A stretch of 64,000 bases of DNA from Blepharisma japonicum (lineage: Eukaryota; Ciliophora; Heterotrichea; Heterotrichida; Blepharismidae). The stretch covers positions 186,001-250,000 of the forward strand of contig CATKHK010000046.1 in NCBI GenBank assembly GCA_949751835.1, written 5' to 3'. The translations under genes were made by a program, and so were the position numbers. The notes under the pieces are model-generated. The model ran no database searches. It worked only from the letters and a program-made list of their open reading frames with translations, and was not told where the DNA came from. Shown here piece after piece: positions 1 to 12,103 of the stretch (within the stretch, counting starts at the first letter, position 1; the number at the start of each line of letters is the position of its first letter).

Positions 1-3000
1 TTGACAGCAATTCTTTTGGAGGCCCGATTTCTACAGCAATTCCATCTTGCATAACTATAATAAGATCGCTTTCCATAACAGTACCTAGCCTATGTGCAAT
101 TGTAAGTATTGTACATCTCTCAAACCTATTTTTAATTAAATCTTGAATTTTCATATCAGAGTCTTGATCAATCCCAGCAGTCGCTTCATCGAAAAGAATA
201 ATTTTTGTATTGGCTAGCATTGCCCTTCCTAAGCTTAATAACTGCCTTTCACCTGCTGATAAATTAGAACCATTTTCTTTTATTTGGTAATCAATAGGGT
301 ATCTTGAGAGATTTACTTCTTTTAATGTATTTTTTATTTGCTCTTGGCTTTTTGTGTGGCAAGGATCTAAATTATTTTCAAAATTTCCATTAAATACAAG
401 AGGGTCTTGAGGGACTAATGTTATAGTTGATCGGAGCTTGTGCAATCCAATATTAGCAATGTTCACTCCATCTATTAAAATTGAGCCAGAAAAAAGCTCA
501 ACAATTCTTAGTAAGCAAAGATAAATTGTGGATTTTCCACTACCTGTTCTACCTACAATTCCTATCCTTTTACCTGCTTCTATATAAAAATTGACTCCTT
601 TGAGTATCATTTGTGTGTTGGGTCGATACTTCATTTTCACCTCTTTAAATTCAATAGTTGGCAACTCAGGCCAGTTTGCTAAATTTTTGTCAGTCGGCAA
701 TTCTTCTGGGTTTTCTTGAATTATGCTCATATATTGTCTAGCTCTTTCTACTGATATCATTGTATTTTCGTTAAGAGATAGATCGACCACAATATAAGCT
801 ACATATAATGGAAGCGGCCCTACATATGTAAGAGCAAGTCCTACCATTCCAAGCGAAACATCGTTTCGAAATACAATAACAGCTATATATAATAAGCACA
901 ACAAGGATGAGCTCAATAATTCCATATTCGTCATAAGCCAGCACTTGCAAGCTGCTATAGAATAAAGCAACCTTATGTTATTATCAACCAATTTTGAATT
1001 TTTTCTATGAAAATTTTCTGTTTGTTTAAAAGTCCTAATAATTTTTAGCCCTGATAAAGTTTCAGTAAAATGATTCAAAATAGGTGACATAGAAATTGCC
1101 TCAAGTCTTGTTAGCTCTCTTGATGCCCCTAAATATAGCCTTTGGATTTTAAGTGATAAATAAAATAGCACAGGTAAAACAATTGATATAACTGGGAAAT
1201 AAATCGATGCCATAATGACCATGGAAGAAATTTGGAAAACTTTATTAGTAATGCTAGAGATCGATTTTGAGACCATTTCGTCGATTGCGTTCAAATCTTT
1301 GCTGAGCCTATTAAGGAGCCTTCCTATAGGAGTAACGTCATAAAAAAGATTTACAGGAGCCCTGACAAAAACTTCGATTAATTTTGTGTGAATAAATCTT
1401 GATGCATTTATACCAAGGACTGCAAGAATAAAAAAGGCTCTAAAGAATATGAAAATATTTCCACCCACTCTTAAGGATAAATAGATTGGAAGATAGATGT
1501 TTATATCACTTGGATTATCACTTCATTGCTTAAGGACTATATCACCTGACATTTTTGCAATTGTGTAGAGCAGCATCATTAATAAGCTGAGATTTAGAGC
1601 TGTAAAGCCGCCTGAGTATTTGAAATAGTCCATTATTACTTGCCAATCGACTTTTCCTGTTTCTTTTTCTTCGTCTTGAATCAATTTCGGTTGGGAACTA
1701 GAAATTTCTTCTATTTGAGACTCCTGACTTATTATCAAATTTTCAGATATTTTAAATGCCTCAGGAGATGACTCTTTAGAGATTTTTCCATTTTCAAGGA
1801 CAATAATTTTATCGACCTTATTCAAAATATTCAGCCTATGAGTTACTAATATTCTAGTCTTTTTTTCCAAAAGCTTCAAAAAACATTTATTCATTATATG
1901 CTCAGCAACAAAAGTATCAACGGAACTTAATGGATCATCTAACAAATAGACATCCTTATCTGCATAAACAGCCCTTGCAAGGCAAATTCTTGCTTTTTGG
2001 CCTCCACTTAAATTGATTCCTCTTTCTCCTATTTCAGTAAAATCTTTATTTGGTAAGGAATTTATATCCTGAATTAAGCAGCAAGCTTCAATAACTTTTA
2101 AATATCACTTTTCAACATATGGTTTTCCAAATAAAATATTATTTCTTAATGTATCATTTTGTATCCAAGAATCAAGAGAAGGAGCATATGCAATTTCATT
2201 TGTTACCCGAATATTCCCTCTGAGAATATTAAGCTCTCCCATAATACTTGTTAACAGCGAGGATTTTCCAGACCCAACTGGCCCAATAACAGCTAAAAAT
2301 TCTCCTTTTTTAATATCAAGATTAATATCATGCAATACAGCCTTTTCTTTATAAGCAAATGTGCAGTTCTTTATTTCGACACATTCTGAAGATGGGAAGC
2401 CTTCTAGATCAGGAATATCAAGAAGTCCTTGAATTCTTTTGACACTTACAAGGCAGCCCATGAGCTGAGCTGCTAATCATGGCAAATCCTGAAGAGACTC
2501 TTGTAAAATGGTCACAGTTGCTAAGCTTACGAAGGCTTTTTCTGAAGTAAGTGGCTGATTCATTACTAGCGTATAATATAAAAACACTGAAGCCACTGTA
2601 ATGCTTGGGATAGCTCAAAAAAAGAAAATCCATACTGATGATAATAGCATGATAAATCTAAGCTCTTTTAGCTCTCTTTTTCTCACACTGTCAATATTAT
2701 TTTTGAAAAAAGTTTCCCAGACATAAGCTTTGATCATTTTTATATTCGTTAGCATTTGTGAGGATGCATCTATACGCTGGTCGCGGATTTTCATAAGCTG
2801 CTCACTGCATTTCCTCACTTTTTTGTTAATAAAATAGTTCATTGTAAAACATATAGTAAGAACTCCAATTGCAGCGTATACCGCATCTCCTACTTGCATA
2901 TAAATTAGAAAAATAGAAAAAAACCCTTGAATTGGACAGGAAATAAGGTTGCTAAAATTTCTAAAGCTCTGATCTATTTTTTTGACGTCAACTTGAATAA

Positions 3001-3547
3001 TGTTGACTCCTAATCCACTTGGGATATTTGTGGCTTTTAAAATTTTGCAGTAAACAATATTAGATAAAGAAGTTCTTACTCTTCTTTCTATTTGCAGCTT
3101 TACTCATTCATATTTTCCAGTTAATATTGGATTTAGCATAGTGATTACAGAAAAAATGATAGCTAAATAAATTCCTCATGATAAAGGCTTGTCACTTGTA
3201 TTTAGATATGCCATAAGCAATTTCATAAAAAAAGGTGAAGAAAAATCTAAAAGTGCTATCACATTACCAAGAATAATTGCAGCTATTATAAGTTTTAAAT
3301 TTGCTAAAAAGAGTGCTTTGAATAATTTGTGCCGACCTAAGTAATATGTTAATTTTTCATTTTCTGTAGATTCTTCTTCAGGCAAATCATAGCAATCTTC
3401 AATACTTACTTTAGATTTCTTTCCTATGTTTAGGATTTCTCTTACTCAAGAAAATAAAAGCCTTGAGAAAAATGATGGACGAGATCGGGAAAGGGGATAA
3501 TATGATCTAGCACTTGATGAGTCTTTTCCTAAAGGTTGTAATTCCAT
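1..3547 (-). CDS. ABCC (MRP-like) ABC transporter, C-terminus cut by window start
   Basis: This is a full-size ATP-driven membrane exporter of the ABCC subfamily, which typically moves organic anions or conjugates. About 1182 codons are visible from the ATG at 3547-3545. Reading is continuous with several TGA codons as Trp. The order is TMD1 (about residues 80-350), NBD1 (Walker A GPVGSGKSS near 422, signature LSGGQKAR, Walker B LLDDPLSSVD near 533), TMD2 (about 630-930) and NBD2 (Walker A GRTGSGKST near 998, signature LSAGERQLL, Walker B ILFDEATAGID near 1118). NBD1 has Asp where NBD2 has the catalytic Glu, the usual ABCC asymmetry. There is no extra N-terminal TMD0, so it is a short MRP type. 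The text at the window edge (PKELLS) is normally close to the C-terminus, so probably only some tens of residues are missing. The family is certain; the substrate is unknown. Confidence 0.95.
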
Positions 3548-3727
3548 TTTAAACTATACGATATATGCTATAAATTCTATATCCTTATATCTGGTAACTA
3601 TATAATTATTATTTATATCAGAAATATTATAAATCGGTCAAGATATCAATTTATTACTTTTGAAACAAAAAATTCATAAGCTAATCTACTCATTAATTCA
3701 GTATCTCTTATAAATTACCATCTCCGT

Positions 3728-4672
3728 CTATATGTGGAATAAGCAGAGATGCGACTTGAACATCATTTTTTCACTCATTGTTCTCAGTCTTCTTATATGC
3801 CTTTCCTTCTTGAAAATTTTAACAGGGGTTTCATCTTTCTTTACTCTTCTTACGAAGTCCTCTTCTTCCTCGTCACTTAAATTAATCAAAATATTATTCG
3901 TCCCATCTCCATCCACTAACTCTGAATCTGACTCAATCCCCAACAAGCTGCTTGCAAATAGCGAAGAATCATCATCAGCTTTTAGTACTGGTGACATCGG
4001 TATAATGGAAGGCCCATCGACAAACATGCTTTTTCTCAATGCAAAAGAGTTGATCATAAATGACATCTTGCTCCTGTCATTTTCGAAATCTCCTAAAAAA
4101 TTATTAAATTCTTCATTATCTTCGTTGGCTTCATGCACAATATACTGGAATTTCTGTAAAGCTTGTTCTTGGTTCTGAAAAACTTTTTTCAATTCTGCAA
4201 TTTGGGCTTTTAAAGCTTGGACTGTATTGGACTCGCTTTTTGAACTATCGTTACTTACTGTAGAAAAATTCTGCTCTGAAATGCTGGCAGAGGCATGGGT
4301 ACTTGCAGTGCGTTTTTGCGAGGACTGAAGCTGGTTGATATCTTTTTCCATGGCTTCGATTTTTTGTTTGGCTGATTCATTTTCAGATAAAAATGATTCG
4401 CTTTCTTGCTCAAGACTGAATAAATTTTACTTTTCAAGTTCCTTTTGATGCAGGAGTTTTTTTTGCTTTAGAGATTCAACGTATTCGTTGGCTTTGGAGA
4501 GTTTGAGAGAAACTTCATCCATGGCATTTTCGTATTCGATGAGATTTTCAGGCTTCTCGAGGCCATAGTTGTCATAGAGACTGTCGTGACTGTCTTGACT
4601 AGATGAAGACTCTTTATTTTCTGGGTCAATTTCGAGGTTTGGTTCAGGACAATTTTCGATAGCTTGTGACAT
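3728..4672 (-). CDS. coiled-coil protein of unknown function, two exons
   Basis: I do not recognise the family. Exon 1 is 4672-4431 and exon 2 is 4415-3728, joined across a 15-nt intron (4416-4430). The spliced frame is 309 residues and ends at TAG. The start is the ATG of MSQAIENCPEPN. The N-terminal 50 residues are acidic and Ser-rich. Heptad-like Leu/Lys/Glu stretches follow, one crossing the splice junction (KQKKLLHQKELE continuing into LEQESESF) and a second around VQALKAQIAELKKVF. The last third has Ser/Asp/Glu-rich patches (NLSDEEEEDFVRRVKKDE) and a basic tail. This suggests a structural or scaffold protein. Without splicing, the first exon would run into TAA at once, which supports the intron. 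Confidence 0.8.
4416..4430 (-). other. 15-nt spliceosomal intron
   Basis: The intron reads GTAAAATTTATTCAG on the minus strand. Removing it fuses ...KELE to N-LEQESESF and brings the downstream MEKDINQL frame into phase. Retention gives an immediate in-frame TAA. Confidence 0.9.
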
Positions 4673-5169
4673 TTGTTTATATTATATAAATGTTGTTTTG
4701 GATTTTCACTGAATATTATTATGTAGGGAAGATTAAGTAAAACTAGCAAGGAAACTAATTTTGAAAAGAAGATGGAGACTGGTAGCATTTATAGCAGGGT
4801 TTTGAGGGATAAATAAAGAATGGTGACATAAATGAATCTTCATTGATAGATTTTAGTGGATAAAAATTTTCCTATTTTTATTGTTAAATATCTATAATGT
4901 GTAAGATTAAAACAGCTAGGATTTTTATCAAAGATTAAAATTTAATATTCAAATCAAATTAATTTAATATTCCCTGAAAATATCATATTATTATAAAAAT
5001 TTTTTCACGTATGTCAATAAGAGGCTTCTATCAATTTTACCATTTCATTCAATATCACAAGCAACCTCACTCTAAACCCTTAAATTAATTTGCAAGTTAT
5101 TAAATTAAAAAATGCGGTTTCTATTAGACTGTGACTAAGATACTATTAAATTAATCCGATTTATTCTTC
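4673..5169. other. intergenic, AT-rich
   Basis: This spacer of about 500 bp lies between two minus-strand genes. No open frame or structured element is recognised. It should hold the promoter of the coiled-coil gene and the 3' end of the globin-fusion gene. Confidence 0.6.
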
Positions 5170-7233
5170 TTATACTTGTCGACATATAAGACTTTTCATA
5201 TTTCTTATTTGTGAGCTTATTCCTTGTCTATCATCTTCATCAAGATTAAACTCTGACAGCGAACTATCAAACAGGTCGCAATAGCAGTCAAACTCGATCC
5301 CCAGTATCCCTTTAATAGCGTGTGCTGCCCTAAGTTGTCTCCTAAACTCCAAATTAACTTTCCCATTCAGGATTTTAAACATCCCTACCACAATCATTTC
5401 AAAGCTTTCTAACTTTGAATTTTTGAAGTGTTTGTTTAATATTTCACTTGCTAATACTTTTTTGTACAACGATATAATAAATTTGTTTCAGAAATCAATT
5501 CCTCCGTACTTATCAATGATATCTTGCTCTTTAACTTTCGCTATTTTTACGTTGAGAGCCATTTCGTCGAAGTTATCGACGGTTTCTGTGAAGACTTTTC
5601 GTGAGTAGACGAGTCGCTTGTCGTCGTTCATGAGACGGTCTAAATGAGTTGTCGAACGAGATTGGATAAGACGGGGGGAAACGGGGCAAGGGGTAATTGG
5701 CTCTCGTATAGGACATTTGACAAAGTTGTAACTGTTGAGGTAGTCTTGGATGCTTTCTTCTTTATTTAGAGGACTGAGCCTTGTAGGGGACTTTTGAGCA
5801 TTAAGTCTGTCGATTTTTGCGTTGACTTTATTTAGGCGCTCCATTAGATCTTTTTCGGACACGGGATCGTGCTCTATTTTCTTAGGCTTTGTCCTTATTT
5901 TGAAGGGGCATGGCAAGCGGGATTCTTCTTCTTTTATTTCACACAAAGGACTGTCATTGACACAAGATTCTTGACGTCAAAGCTCAGAATCATTGCTGTG
6001 GGTGCTTGATTCTGATCTTTCATACAGATCAGGAGTCCTTGATTTTTCCATTATTACTGTTTTCCTCCTATTCTTTTCATGATCTGCAGGCACCATATAG
6101 TCAACGAAGTGCTCTTTGCATTCCAACAGAAACCAATTGTTGTTCTTGTCCTTGATAAAATCAAGGACAAGCCCTTTAAGTCCATGGTACTTAAACACTT
6201 CTCAGTTCAAAAACTCAACTATTTGATCTACCATCAGCTCGATTTCTGCTATTTTTGCATAACTTTCCATCGCATAGCAGCTTTCCACATCTTTAGTAAA
6301 AACAATGTACTCTTTATTATGATCTTCAGGACCAGAAGTGTCTGTTGAGGATGTAGGAGGCTCATATGAATCATAATTGTGCGTAAACTTTGCTACAGCT
6401 GCAGTAAATGATTTTTTAAAGCTTGATTCTTCACCAGAATGGTCGATTATTGTGAGATGTTTTTTGCTTCCAGGTGTTTTTGAGTTCGGTCTGAATGGGC
6501 AATTTGCTGATTGAGAGACAGGGTTCATCATCCCTGCATTCTTAAAATCTGTTGTCTTTCCTCGCTTGAAGGTCAGGCCTGGAATAATGGTCACGCTTTT
6601 CTTAAGTCTTCTTGATACCTTTTTGCGGTTTGTTATAGTAAAATACTTATTTTTCATGCCTTTCCTCCATAAAACCCTTGTAATTGTGGCAGGATTTGTC
6701 TTGCTTTGGATAAAATACTGCAAAACTGCATGATCTTCTGAAGAATTTCAAAGTTTTTCAGCAATGTCAGCTGAAAAAATAGCAACCACATCTTTGCCAG
6801 GGATTTTATAGCAAAAGGTGGGGAAGTCCGTGTCGTTTTTAACAGTTGTGAGGCTCATGAATTCTTCAAAGGTGCTTTCTTTTGATTGGACGATTTTTTC
6901 TCTTTTAGTTTGAATCATGTATAGCTCAGGGAGATGCTCGATTCTGACAAGACTTGTGGGGATATTCAAACTTAGCTTAGCAGAGTTTGCATATTTTGCA
7001 AGCAGACTGAAGAGACTGATTTCCTGGTGTTGGGAGGTCTTCGGAAGGAGATTGTTCAGCTTGGATATCATGGTGTTGGTTGTGAGATCAGAGTTGGCAC
7101 AGCTCAAGAGGGGTTTTTTGGAAGATTCTGATAGCATGGTCCTTAAATCTTCGGCAAAGTGAATGTATTCATTCTTCTCGGTCTCATTCTGATGAATGTC
7201 ATTCAGGTGCTCTAAAATCTTAGGGAGATCCAT
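5170..7233 (-). CDS. large protein with C-terminal group I truncated haemoglobin domain
   Basis: The single open frame of 687 residues contains at least four TGA codons read as Trp (for example at residue 582). The C-terminal part, about 574-687, matches group I truncated haemoglobins. It has an N-terminal DKYGG element (like DKIGG of TrHbN), Tyr590 in LYKKVLAS (B10 position), Phe603 in KHF (CD1 position) and a proximal-His element RAAHAIKGI with His638 followed by a GIEFD-like turn. Heme binding is therefore plausible, with a role in O2 or NO sensing or chemistry. The first 570 residues are not recognised. They include a basic segment (about 170-230), a short block with the pattern LVLDFIKDKNNNWFLLECK (about 350-375) and a proline/charge-rich linker. 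Free truncated globins are about 120-140 residues, so this is an unusual fusion. The start is the first ATG after AT-rich spacer. The globin call is strong; the overall function is unknown. Confidence 0.8.
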
Positions 7234-8518
7234 TTGTGTATATTATTAAAAGTTCATTATCGTATACCGTATTAAGATATAGGGACAAGTAAGTTTAATA
7301 TGTACAGTATTTACTATAAAAATCAGATTTTTTGAATTATGTAGAGATGCATGCATATCAACAATTAAAATTCACTATGGTCATAATTATAATAAGGAGT
7401 TTATAATAATATAGTGAAAACTTAAATTCAATATTCTAAGAAGAAAATTGCACTGATAATACAAAATGATTTATGGTAATGCCTAGAAATAATCTAAATT
7501 GTTGCATGCAAGCAAGTTTATTCAGCTAATCCAGTAGACAAAATGGCTGGATTATGTAATAGATTTAAGATGGAAAGTTTTGCGGCAAAGGTGATGCAGA
7601 GTTACGGATTAATATTATAAATAGTTAGCTATAATAAAACATTTTTATTTTTCTTAATTTTCCATGTGACTAAATAAGTTAAATGCCCTTTATAAAGTAA
7701 TTTAAATATCAAGCTTATTATTTTGACTCCCTTAACTTAATTCACAAAATTTATTATAATTTATAAGGATTTCAAAAATTAATATGTAGCTCAATGCTAA
7801 GGAGATACTTCGCTTTATTGCTCCAATAATGCCATTGGTTTAAAATATCTCTCCTGGCGCTATAGCTTTTTAAATCCATTGCCAAAACCATAATTGGTTA
7901 TTTCTTTAGCTGAATTTCATATATTTTGCTAATTAAATATATCAAAATTCTGGAGGGTAAAACATTTTTTCGATTAAAGTATTATCCAAATAACTGCCTT
8001 AAATGTTTGCTTCTTTTTATTAGCAAGATACCTAGAATAAATATTGCATAAAAACAAATTAATATCAATAACTATAAGTTAATTATGTGCTTTGACAGCT
8101 GTAATGTCTATATCAATATTATTGTTATAAATTTAAATTAATGCAATTGAGAGCAAGTAAACCTAGTGAAAATAGATAAATAACAAGAAAATACAATTAA
8201 TTGAATTTTTTTGATAAAATTGAATTGGAGAGTTATAGGTTATCTAAAATAATTTAATAATCTATCTAATCTACTTAAGTATTCTTTATTTCAATATACT
8301 GCTTGATAACTATAATTATTTTAAATTGTTCTAATTTATTACCTGCTGCCAATTTACATAATAGCGTAGGCGATAATAATTTAAATAATATTTTCAAATA
8401 AATAATTACGTTTGATCATGTTTGAAACTTTAATTTGTATTTCTATGAATAAAATAAGATCATAGTGAAGCTATAAATATAAATAACAACTAAGAGAGAT
8501 GATAAATGCTAATTAATT
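7234..8518. other. long intergenic region before the reductase array
   Basis: This AT-rich region of about 1.3 kb has no convincing ORF under the TGA=Trp code. The right-hand part (about 8230-8518) is homologous to the flank at about 10000-10404 and so belongs to the duplicated reductase unit. A small inverted repeat (TAATCCAG ... CTGGATTA, about 7536-7557) and a possible hairpin near 7802-7851 are visible. Neither can be assigned a role. Confidence 0.5.
8230..8518. repeat. duplicated 3' flank of reductase copy 1
   Basis: This stretch aligns by eye, with small indels, to about 10000-10404 downstream of copy 2. Shared blocks include TATCTAAAATA, CTTAAGTATTC and a CATAGTGAAGCTATAAATA element just before the stop codon. 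Copy 2 has about 22 extra bases near its stop. It shows that the duplication unit includes non-coding DNA. Confidence 0.7.
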
Positions 8519-9559
8519 CTATCTTCTTGGAGGATTTGGTGTAAAATCTCTCCAGTGCATTGAAGGGGCTGGACGATTTCCAAGTAAGTCTTCAATTCGA
8601 GCAAGAATTTCAGGTGTTAATTTTTTCATAACATCTACTGCACCAAGATTATCATCAAGATGATGAGAAGCACTCGCACCCATAATTGCAGTCGTAACAT
8701 CAGGATTTTTGATTACCCAAGAAAGAGCCAGTTGTGCTTGTGAACATCCTAGCTCATCTGCTAAAGTTTTTAATCCGGTTAAAGTTTTAATTGCCGCTTC
8801 TTTTCTGCTTCCAATATATTTGCCAAATCATTGTTTATACATAGCAGAAAAAGGACTGTTTTCGAGTCTTCCAGCAGGAATATTTCCATCATTATATCTT
8901 CCAGATAAAAGTCCTCCACATAAAGGAGACCAAACAGTTGTTCCTAATCCATATTGGTCGAATAAAGGCACATAATCTCTCTCAACAATTCCTCGTTCGA
9001 ACATATGATATTCGCATTGCTCAACAATTGGAGGAATCCATCCATGCTTTTCGCAAATTGCAAAACACTCAGAGATCTGCTGAGGAGTAAAGGAAGAAGT
9101 TCCCCAATAAAACGCTTTATCGTTGTCTATAATTTCATTGATAACTCTGATAGACTCTTTAAGTGGGACTTCATGATCAAATCTGTGAAGATAAAGCACA
9201 TCTACATAATCAAGCTGCATTCTTTCTAAGGAATGATTAATTGCTTGTCTCATCCTTTTGCGACTCAAACCTTGGATTCCGAATCCAGAGGATCTTAACT
9301 TAGTAGTTATAATGAGATCATCTCTATCATATCCTCCTTGCTTAAAATTCCTTCCAAGAATTGTTTCAGCGATTCCGAGACCATAAAACTCAGCTGTATC
9401 AAAAAAATTGACTCCTCGTCTGATGCATTTGTCAACACACTCAAAGTTCCATTGTTCAGTACCATCAGCCCATCCACTCGTCATATTACCAAAGCTGAGA
9501 ACTGAAACTTTAAGTCCTGACCTTCCAAGATATCGATATTCCATTGATTCAGACTCCAT
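8519..9559 (-). CDS. aldo/keto reductase, Kv-beta-like (array copy 1)
   Basis: This encodes a 346-residue NAD(P)H-dependent oxidoreductase of the AKR6/potassium-channel beta-subunit type, with a TIM-barrel fold. Visible hallmarks are the N-terminal YRYLGRSGLKVS, Asp/Tyr of the tetrad in FFDTAEFYGLG, Lys in IITTKL, His in LYLHRFD, and the cofactor-side segments YWGTS, WSPLCGGLLSGRY and GASASHHLDDN. The Trp before FGKYIGSRK is encoded by TGA, while copy 2 has TGG at the same place (KQWYDKHIGSRK), so the two codons are interchangeable here. It is nearly identical to copy 2, so the duplication is recent. The substrate is unknown. It could also act as a channel-associated subunit, but no channel gene for such a partner is visible nearby. 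Confidence 0.95.
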
Positions 9560-10404
9560 TTTTCCTTTATTGATTTATTCTCCCTCAATCCTTGAAGTTT
9601 GTTAAAAATGATTTTCTGCAACAAATATTTTCATAATTATAATTGCCCAATCTAACTTATTTATAAAACAATAAAATTTTCCATTTATAATAATTTTGCA
9701 TTTACTTATTAAATTAAATTAATTATGCATCAATTATATGATTGTTCTAAAAATATTTTCCTAGTCTCTAGTGAGTAAAATTAATATTACTGGATTGAAT
9801 TTTAGTATGCCAGAAATTTCATTGCCAAACATTAGATTAAAAATGTATGTGTATAATAATTTTTCAGAGACTGAATTTTATTATTAAACTGCATAATTTC
9901 AAATATATTTAATTTTCTATAATAATTTCTCATTATAAATTATTCAAATGAGATAAGTCAATTTTTCTATTAATACAAAATTCTGGATTTTCTCTTAGAG
10001 AGGATAGGCTATCTAAAATATTTTAATAATTTATCTAAGACTCTTAATTGCTTAAGTATTCCTTATACAAATATATTATTTGATATCTTTAATTATTTTA
10101 AATAGTTCCAATCTATTATCTGCATCCAATTAGCATATCCAATATAGGCAATAATAATTTATATCCTTCATCCTTAAATATTTATGATGGCTTTTATTAT
10201 TTAAATCCCAAAATGATAAAATCATAAATAAAATTTTCATTATTTGTTTTATAAATAATTTGTTTAAATAAAAATTATGTTGAATTACATTTGGAGTTTA
10301 ATTATATATCAATGAATAAATAAGCCATAGTGAAGCTATAAATATAAATAACTATTAATCGCAATTAATTTGATTCTAAGAGAAATGATAAATACTAATT
10401 AATT
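9560..10404. other. intergenic, reductase array spacer 1/2
   Basis: The left end (upstream of copy 1) resembles the upstream flank of copy 2 (TCTCCCTCAA..CCTTGAAGTTTG, then a related AT-rich stretch). The right end is the duplicated 3' flank of copy 2. No gene is seen. Confidence 0.6.
10000..10404. repeat. duplicated 3' flank of reductase copy 2
   Basis: This is the partner of the repeat at about 8230-8518. Together with the shared 5' flanks it defines a duplication unit of about 1.9 kb (the stop codons of copies 1 and 2 are 1886 bp apart). Confidence 0.7.
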
Positions 10405-11445
10405 CTATCTTCTTGGAGGATTTGGTGTAAAATCTCTCCAGTGCATTGAAGGGGCTGGACGATTTCCAAGTAAGTCTTCAATTCGAGCAAGAATTTCAGG
10501 TGTTAATTTTTTCATAACATCTACTGCACCAAGATTATCATCAAGATGATGAGAAGCACTCGCACCCATAATTGCAGTCGTAACATCAGGATTTTTGATT
10601 ACCCAAGAAAGAGCCAGTTGTGCTTGTGAACATCCTAGCTCATCTGCTAAAGTTTTTAATCCGGTTAAAGTTTTAATTGCCGCTTCTTTTCTGCTTCCAA
10701 TATGTTTGTCATACCATTGTTTAAACACAGCAGTAAATGGGCTGCTTTCGAGTCTTCCAGCAGGAATATTTCCATCATTATATCTTCCAGATAAAAGTCC
10801 TCCACATAAAGGAGACCAAACAGTTGTACCTAATCCATATTGGTCGAATAAAGGCACATAATCTCTCTCAACAATTCCTCGTTCGAACATATGATATTCG
10901 CATTGCTCAACAATTGGAGGAATCCATCCATGCTTTTCGCAAATTGCAAAACATTCAGAGATTTGCTGAGGAGTAAAGGCAGAAGTTCCCCAATAAAAGG
11001 CTTTATCGTTGTCTATGATTTCATTGATTACTCTGATAGACTCTTCAAGTGGGACTTCAGGATCAAATCTGTGAAGATAAAGTACATCAACGTAGTCAAG
11101 CTGCATTCTTTCTAAGGAATGATTAATTGCTTGTCTCATCCTTTTGCGACTCAATCCTTGGATTCCGAATCCATAGGGGTTTAACTTAGTAGTTATAATG
11201 AGATCATCTCTATCATATCCCCCTTGCTTAAAATTCCTTCCAAGAACTGTTTCAGCAATTCCAAGACCATAAAACTCAGCTGTATCGAAAAAGTTGACTC
11301 CTCGTCTGATGCATTTGTCGACACACTCAAAGTTCCATTGTTCAGTACCATCAGCCCATCCACTCGTCATATTACCAAAGCTGAGAACTGAAACTTTAAG
11401 TCCTGACCTTCCAAGATACCGATATTCCATTGATTCAGACTCCAT
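10405..11445 (-). CDS. aldo/keto reductase, Kv-beta-like (array copy 2)
   Basis: This 346-residue member has no TGA in its frame, so it reads through even with the standard code. The tetrad residues are present (DTAEFYGLG, TTKL, LYLHRFD). It differs from copy 1 at few positions, mainly in the TTKLNPYGF loop and the region after PAGRLES (FTAVFKQWYDKHIG). The loop after TTK varies most between copies, which fits variation near the active site. The start is MESESMEYRYLG, shared by all copies. It is transcribed in the same direction as the rest of the array. Confidence 0.96.
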   Translation of the reverse strand: MESESMEYRYLGRSGLKVSVLSFGNMTSGWADGTEQWNFECVDKCIRRGVNFFDTAEFYGLGIAETVLGRNFKQGGYDRDDLIITTKLNPYGFGIQGLSRKRMRQAINHSLERMQLDYVDVLYLHRFDPEVPLEESIRVINEIIDNDKAFYWGTSAFTPQQISECFAICEKHGWIPPIVEQCEYHMFERGIVERDYVPLFDQYGLGTTVWSPLCGGLLSGRYNDGNIPAGRLESSPFTAVFKQWYDKHIGSRKEAAIKTLTGLKTLADELGCSQAQLALSWVIKNPDVTTAIMGASASHHLDDNLGAVDVMKKLTPEILARIEDLLGNRPAPSMHWRDFTPNPPRR

Positions 11446-12103
11446 TTTTCCTTTATTAATTTACTCTCCCTCAACCCTTGAAGTTTGTTAAAAATGGCTT
11501 TCCGCAGCAAAAATCCTCATTATTATACTTGCTCGATCTTAACTGATATTATAAAATAGTAAAATGTTAATTTATAATCAAAGTATTTTGCATTTGCTTA
11601 ATAGATTCAAATTAATTATGGATCAAAATGAAATTATATTATTGTTTTAAAAATATTATTCTAGGCTAGGTGGGTGAAATAATTTTACTGGATTAAATTC
11701 TCGACTTCAGCATACAAAGAATTTTCATTGCCAGAAATTAGAATAAAAATGTATGACTCCTATAGTTTTTCAGAAACTGAATTTTCATATTACGTTGCAT
11801 GGTTTCAAATTTATTAGATTTTCTATCATTATTTCTCATTAAAACCTACTCAAAGTGAGATAAATCAATTTTTCTATTAATTACAAATTTCTGGATTTTC
11901 TCTTAGCATTTAAAGAAGATGGCAAGCTATTAAAATTATAAAAATGCCAGTTTTAATAAAAATACGACTTTCAGCATATTCTTTTTATAATCTATATCAA
12001 AGCTATAAAGAAATGTTTATCAGTATTAGTCCTTCTATTATTAGCATTAATGTAAGACTGCATTATTGATTATGGGGGTTTAATATACCTAATTTTATTG
12101 ATT
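11446..12103. other. intergenic, reductase array spacer 2/3
   Basis: The spacer is AT-rich. The first 150 bp match the 5' flank of copy 1. No ORF, RNA or repeat beyond that is seen. Confidence 0.6.

Noticed and set aside
5423-5608. Plus-strand open frames opposite minus-strand genes (for example 5423-5608, 9005-9229, 18263-18553, 20346-20774)
   Set aside because: They mirror conserved minus-strand genes, have no family resemblance of their own, and repeat between reductase paralogs only because the genes do.
7802-7851. Hairpin (GAGATA/TATCTC with an inner CCAAT/ATTGG) as an RNA gene
   Set aside because: The stems are only 5-6 bp and expected by chance in AT-rich DNA; no other support.
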